This document shows positions 14,303 to 16,251 of a stretch of 16,251 nt of DNA, one piece after another. The stretch spans positions 1 through 16,251 of the forward strand of contig JAABRJ010000552.1 of NCBI GenBank assembly GCA_011390985.1. The letters are read 5' to 3'. The position numbers and the translations under genes were made by a program. Numbering within the stretch: position 1 is the stretch's first letter; every line of letters starts with the position of its first letter. The notes below the pieces were generated by a model that did not search any database, was not told the DNA's origin, and saw only the letters and a program-made list of their open reading frames with translations. Source of the stretch: Desulfobacteraceae bacterium (lineage in GTDB: Bacteria > Desulfobacterota > Desulfobacteria > Desulfobacterales > JAABRJ01).

Positions 14303-14782
14303 ATGGAAATCTTGGTCGCACCCGCGGACATGAAGGTGTCCGTCAATCCACAAGATGTTCTGGCAACCGAGGGGTTGGGGACCGGTGTGGGTCTGGCGGC
14401 GTTTGACCCGGTTGCGCGTGCCGGCGGCATCCTTCACTTTCTGCTGCCGGACGCCGGCTTGAACCGCTCCAGGGCGCAAAAAACCCCCTGCATGTTTGCC
14501 GACACCGGCATCCCGGCACTGCTCCAGGCCCTCAGCGGCGCCGGGGGGGACATCGCACGGCTGCAGGTGACGGTGGCCGGCGGCGCCGGCGGTCTCGACC
14601 AGAAGGGGCCCTTCAATATCGGCCAGCGCAACCTGCTGGCGCTGCGCAGGATCCTGCAAGCCAGCCAGATCCCCATTCATCATGAAGTCGTCGGGGGCCA
14701 ATTCTACCGAACCCTGCGGCTGGAACTCCACAGCGGCCGGATCCGCATCGCGATTCCAGGCCACGGGGAGATGACCCTATGA
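14303..14782 (+). CDS. CheD-like protein lacking the catalytic cysteine
   Basis: A 159-residue protein with the full CheD fold pattern. CheD normally deamidates glutamines on chemoreceptors and binds CheC. Aligned from memory with Thermotoga CheD, T22 matches the active-site Thr and H45 (GGILHFLLPDAG) the active-site His, but G28 in TEGLGTGVG stands where the catalytic Cys of GLGSCV should be (codon GGT at 14384-14386). Other family segments are present: MFADTGIPALLQAL at 64-77, VAGGAGGLD at 91-99 and NIGQRN at 105-110. Deamidation is therefore very unlikely; a binding role is more plausible. No receptor, CheA, CheC or CheR is nearby. The ATG has no clear ribosome site, and GATAAT lies seven bases before it, so a leaderless message is possible. 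The stop overlaps the HDOD start by four bases (ATGA). Confidence 0.85.
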   Translation: MEILVAPADMKVSVNPQDVLATEGLGTGVGLAAFDPVARAGGILHFLLPDAGLNRSRAQKTPCMFADTGIPALLQALSGAGGDIARLQVTVAGGAGGLDQKGPFNIGQRNLLALRRILQASQIPIHHEVVGGQFYRTLRLELHSGRIRIAIPGHGEMTL

Positions 14783-15627
14783 TATCGGTTCAAAAACTGG
14801 TCCAGGCGATCGACCAGCTCAAACCCCTGCCCCAGGTTGCCAGCCACCTGATGAAAATTGCCGATGACCCGCAGGCCTCGATGCGGGAGATTGCCGACAT
14901 CATCACCCACGACCCCCTCATCACTGCCGATCTGCTCAGGATGTGCAACTCGGCCTATTTCGGGTTAGCCCGCAAAATCGAGTCGGTCCAGGAGGCCATC
15001 ACCCTGCTGGGCCTCGAAAAAGTGGTCAATCTGGTGTTGATCAAGTGCTGCCGCGCCAATCTCGGCCGGGCCCAGAAAGGCTACGGCCACCAGGAGGGCG
15101 ACCTGTGGCGTCACGCGGTATCCACCGCGCTGATCGCGGGTGATCTGGCCGAGAGGCTGGCGGCGGAGGCGAGACCCCGGATTTTCACCGGAGCGCTCTT
15201 GAAGGATATCGGCAAGGTGATTTTGGACCGCTTTGTGGCGGATGGCTTTGGCATGATCGACAACCTGGTCCAGACCCAGGGAATGAGCTTTAAAACCGCC
15301 GAAAAAAAGGTCATCGGCGTCGATCACGCCGAACTGGGGGCCATCGTGGCCAAAAAATGGCATTTCAGCGACAAGCTGGTGGCCATCATCCAGCACCACC
15401 ATTTAGATTGTCCGGAAGTGCGCGATGACCTGGAGATCAACCTGGTCTACCTGGGCGATACGGTGGGCATGATGCTGGGTTTGGGCGGCGGGTCGGACGG
15501 TCTGGCCTACCACTTCTACTGCGAGACCCTCAACCGGCTGAAGATCTCGGACCGGGACATCCAGGAAATCATCATGCGATTCAGCGAGCACCAGCCAAAA
15601 ATCGAGGTCCTGCTTGAAATGGCCTGA
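14779..15627 (+). CDS. HDOD-domain signalling protein
   Basis: A 282-residue HDOD protein, the non-enzymatic relative of HD phosphohydrolases. The HDOD domain covers about 8-205: LKPLPQVASHLMKIADDP at 14-31, IITHDPLITADLLRMCNSAY at 41-60, and ESVQEAITLLGLEKVVNLVL at 68-87. The HD dyad position reads LLKDIGK at 140-146, with Lys for His, as is normal for this family; VDHAELGAIVAKKW and IIQHHH follow. Members act as scaffolds in c-di-GMP, chemotaxis and stress signalling. The tail (about 206-282) is helical without a recognised output domain. A GGGGAG ribosome site lies inside the end of the cheD-like gene, and the four-base overlap implies translational coupling. No obvious intrinsic terminator follows. 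Confidence 0.92.
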   Translation: MISVQKLVQAIDQLKPLPQVASHLMKIADDPQASMREIADIITHDPLITADLLRMCNSAYFGLARKIESVQEAITLLGLEKVVNLVLIKCCRANLGRAQKGYGHQEGDLWRHAVSTALIAGDLAERLAAEARPRIFTGALLKDIGKVILDRFVADGFGMIDNLVQTQGMSFKTAEKKVIGVDHAELGAIVAKKWHFSDKLVAIIQHHHLDCPEVRDDLEINLVYLGDTVGMMLGLGGGSDGLAYHFYCETLNRLKISDRDIQEIIMRFSEHQPKIEVLLEMA

Positions 15628-16001
15628 TCCGCAGCAGGCCCGCCCGGCCTGGTCCTGCCGTCCGGGACCGCCCCCACGCCGGCCGCGCCGCACTTGAAGG
15701 CGCATGACCGGCGTTTTGTGTCCCGTCGTCCCGGGCCGAGCATCGCAGCAGCCGGCGAAAAAGGCCCTGTGGCTGTTTGAGCGCATGCGAGTTCCACAGG
15801 GCCCGCCGGCTGCGAGAAGCGCAAGGCAGCCCGAAGGGCCCCGGGGCGCGGGCGGCTTCTTTTGGTTCGTTTTCTTGTCCGCACAAGAAAATGAACACAG
15901 AGCAAGGGGAGTGGTAAATCCCAGCCTAACCCCGGGGTGCCCGTCAAAGTTCCTTTCTAACAAACACCGCACGGCGGGCTAAAATGCTTTTTGCGGGACC
16001 G
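15628..16001. other. Intergenic region between convergent HDOD and lpd genes
   Basis: I see no convincing gene in these 374 bases. A 92-codon plus-strand frame (15704-15982) is present, but its translation is Arg/Pro/Gly-rich and merely reads through the inverted repeats. The region is dominated by the structured element described separately. GGTCC and GGACC also pair near 15652-15668 just after the HDOD stop, without a T-tract. Confidence 0.6.
15751..15896 (+). repeat. Structured intergenic element with two long stem-loops
   Basis: The first stem-loop pairs GGCCCTGTGG (15763-15772) with CCACAGGGCC (15794-15803), nested in GCCGGC copies at 15751-15756 and 15805-15810. Its loop holds CTGTTTGAGCGCATGCGAGTT, which contains the palindrome CGCATGCG. 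The second pairs GTTCGTTTTCTTGT (15865-15878) with ACAAGAAAATGAAC (15883-15896) around CCGC: 14 pairs with one G-U. The order 'TGTTTGAGCGC...CGAGTT', then a GC-rich stretch, then 'TTCTTTTGGTT' and an A/T-rich hairpin, matches a dispersed intergenic element I recall from many proteobacterial genomes. The function is unknown to me, and orientation is set by that recollection. Confidence 0.6.
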
Positions 16002-16251
16002 TCATTTTTGAGCCGCCAGGGCGGCTTCCATCAGGGCCTCGGCCAAGGTCGGATGCCCGTGCACGGTGCGCGCGATGTCCTCGGCGGCGGCGCCCAACTC
16101 CAGCGCCAGCACGGCCTCAGCGATGAGGTCCGAGGCGCGCGGCCCGATGATATGCACCCCCAGGATGCGGTCGGTCCTTTCGTGGGCGATCAGTTTCACC
16201 ATCCCCTCGGTTTCACCCATGCAGCGCGCGCGCGCGCTGCCGACGAAGGGG
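16002..16251 (-). CDS. lpd: Dihydrolipoyl dehydrogenase, C-terminal part (partial)
   Basis: The 3' end of a gene whose 5' part lies beyond the right edge. The 82 or so visible residues are the dimerisation domain of a flavin disulfide reductase: FVGSARARCMGETEGMVKL, then DRILGVHIIGPRASDLIAEA, and HGHPTLAEALMEAAL near the end. The HPTLAE segment holds the catalytic His-Glu pair that serves the disulfide of the partner subunit. These features fit dihydrolipoyl dehydrogenase, the E3 subunit of 2-oxoacid dehydrogenase complexes or the glycine cleavage system. Mercuric or glutathione reductases have other tails. The codons for the SARAR stretch form a 20-base (CG)-rich palindrome. The gene converges on the HDOD gene. 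Confidence 0.9.
   Translation of the reverse strand, partial: PFVGSARARCMGETEGMVKLIAHERTDRILGVHIIGPRASDLIAEAVLALELGAAAEDIARTVHGHPTLAEALMEAALAAQK

Noticed and set aside
15199..15207. Lys instead of His at the HD dyad of the HDOD protein
   Set aside because: Loss of the HD residues is the defining normal state of the HDOD family, so this is not an anomaly by itself.
15704..15982. A 92-codon plus-strand frame after the HDOD gene
   Set aside because: It reads through two long inverted repeats, has no ribosome site and has a biased composition; I treat the region as a structured element instead.

Overview
The window is GC-rich, gene-dense bacterial chromosome from a Gram-negative organism. An Mla-type outer-membrane lipid transport operon, combined with many cyclic-di-GMP and phosphorelay style signalling domains and single, dispersed biosynthetic genes (hisD, serC), fits Desulfobacterota (the former Deltaproteobacteria). 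This is a judgement from gene style and operon layout, not a phylogenetic result. I see no rRNA, tRNA, CRISPR array, insertion sequence or phage gene.

Layout. Positions 1-3560 (minus strand) hold an mlaE-mlaF-mlaD-mlaC operon followed by the first codons of another membrane or exported protein. It has a good sigma70-like promoter near 3531-3560 and a leader of about 250 bases. The ATPase (MlaF) carries an unusual C-terminal degenerate GGDEF domain, and no mlaB lies between mlaE and mlaC. Positions 3729-4962 (minus) hold a PilZ-domain protein and a TPR protein. Positions 5193-6608 (minus) encode a major facilitator transporter. Positions 6729-8356 (minus) encode an unrecognised 351-residue protein behind a hotdog-fold thioesterase. 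A radical-SAM aminomutase of the KamA family (8604-9689, plus) converges on hisD (9729-11054, minus) across a 12-bp perfect hairpin. hisD diverges from serC (11320-12408, plus), which ends in a strong intrinsic terminator lying partly inside the 3' end of the next convergent gene.

Positions 12461-15627 form a signalling block: a membrane HAMP-SpoIIE/PP2C phosphatase (minus) diverges from a cheD-like gene that overlaps an HDOD gene by four bases (plus). The CheD-like protein has glycine in place of the catalytic cysteine and is probably not a deamidase. Positions 15628-16001 hold no convincing gene but do hold a highly structured element with long inverted repeats. The window ends inside the C-terminus of a dihydrolipoyl dehydrogenase (minus).

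How the genes fit together. MlaE, F, D and C should form an inner-membrane ABC complex plus its periplasmic lipid carrier. The fused pseudo-GGDEF domain and the nearby PilZ protein hint at nucleotide-second-messenger or partner-protein control, but that link is inference. The best candidates for something new are the MlaF-GGDEF fusion, the cysteine-less CheD coupled to an HDOD protein, the unknown gene at 6729-7784 and the structured element at 15751-15896.
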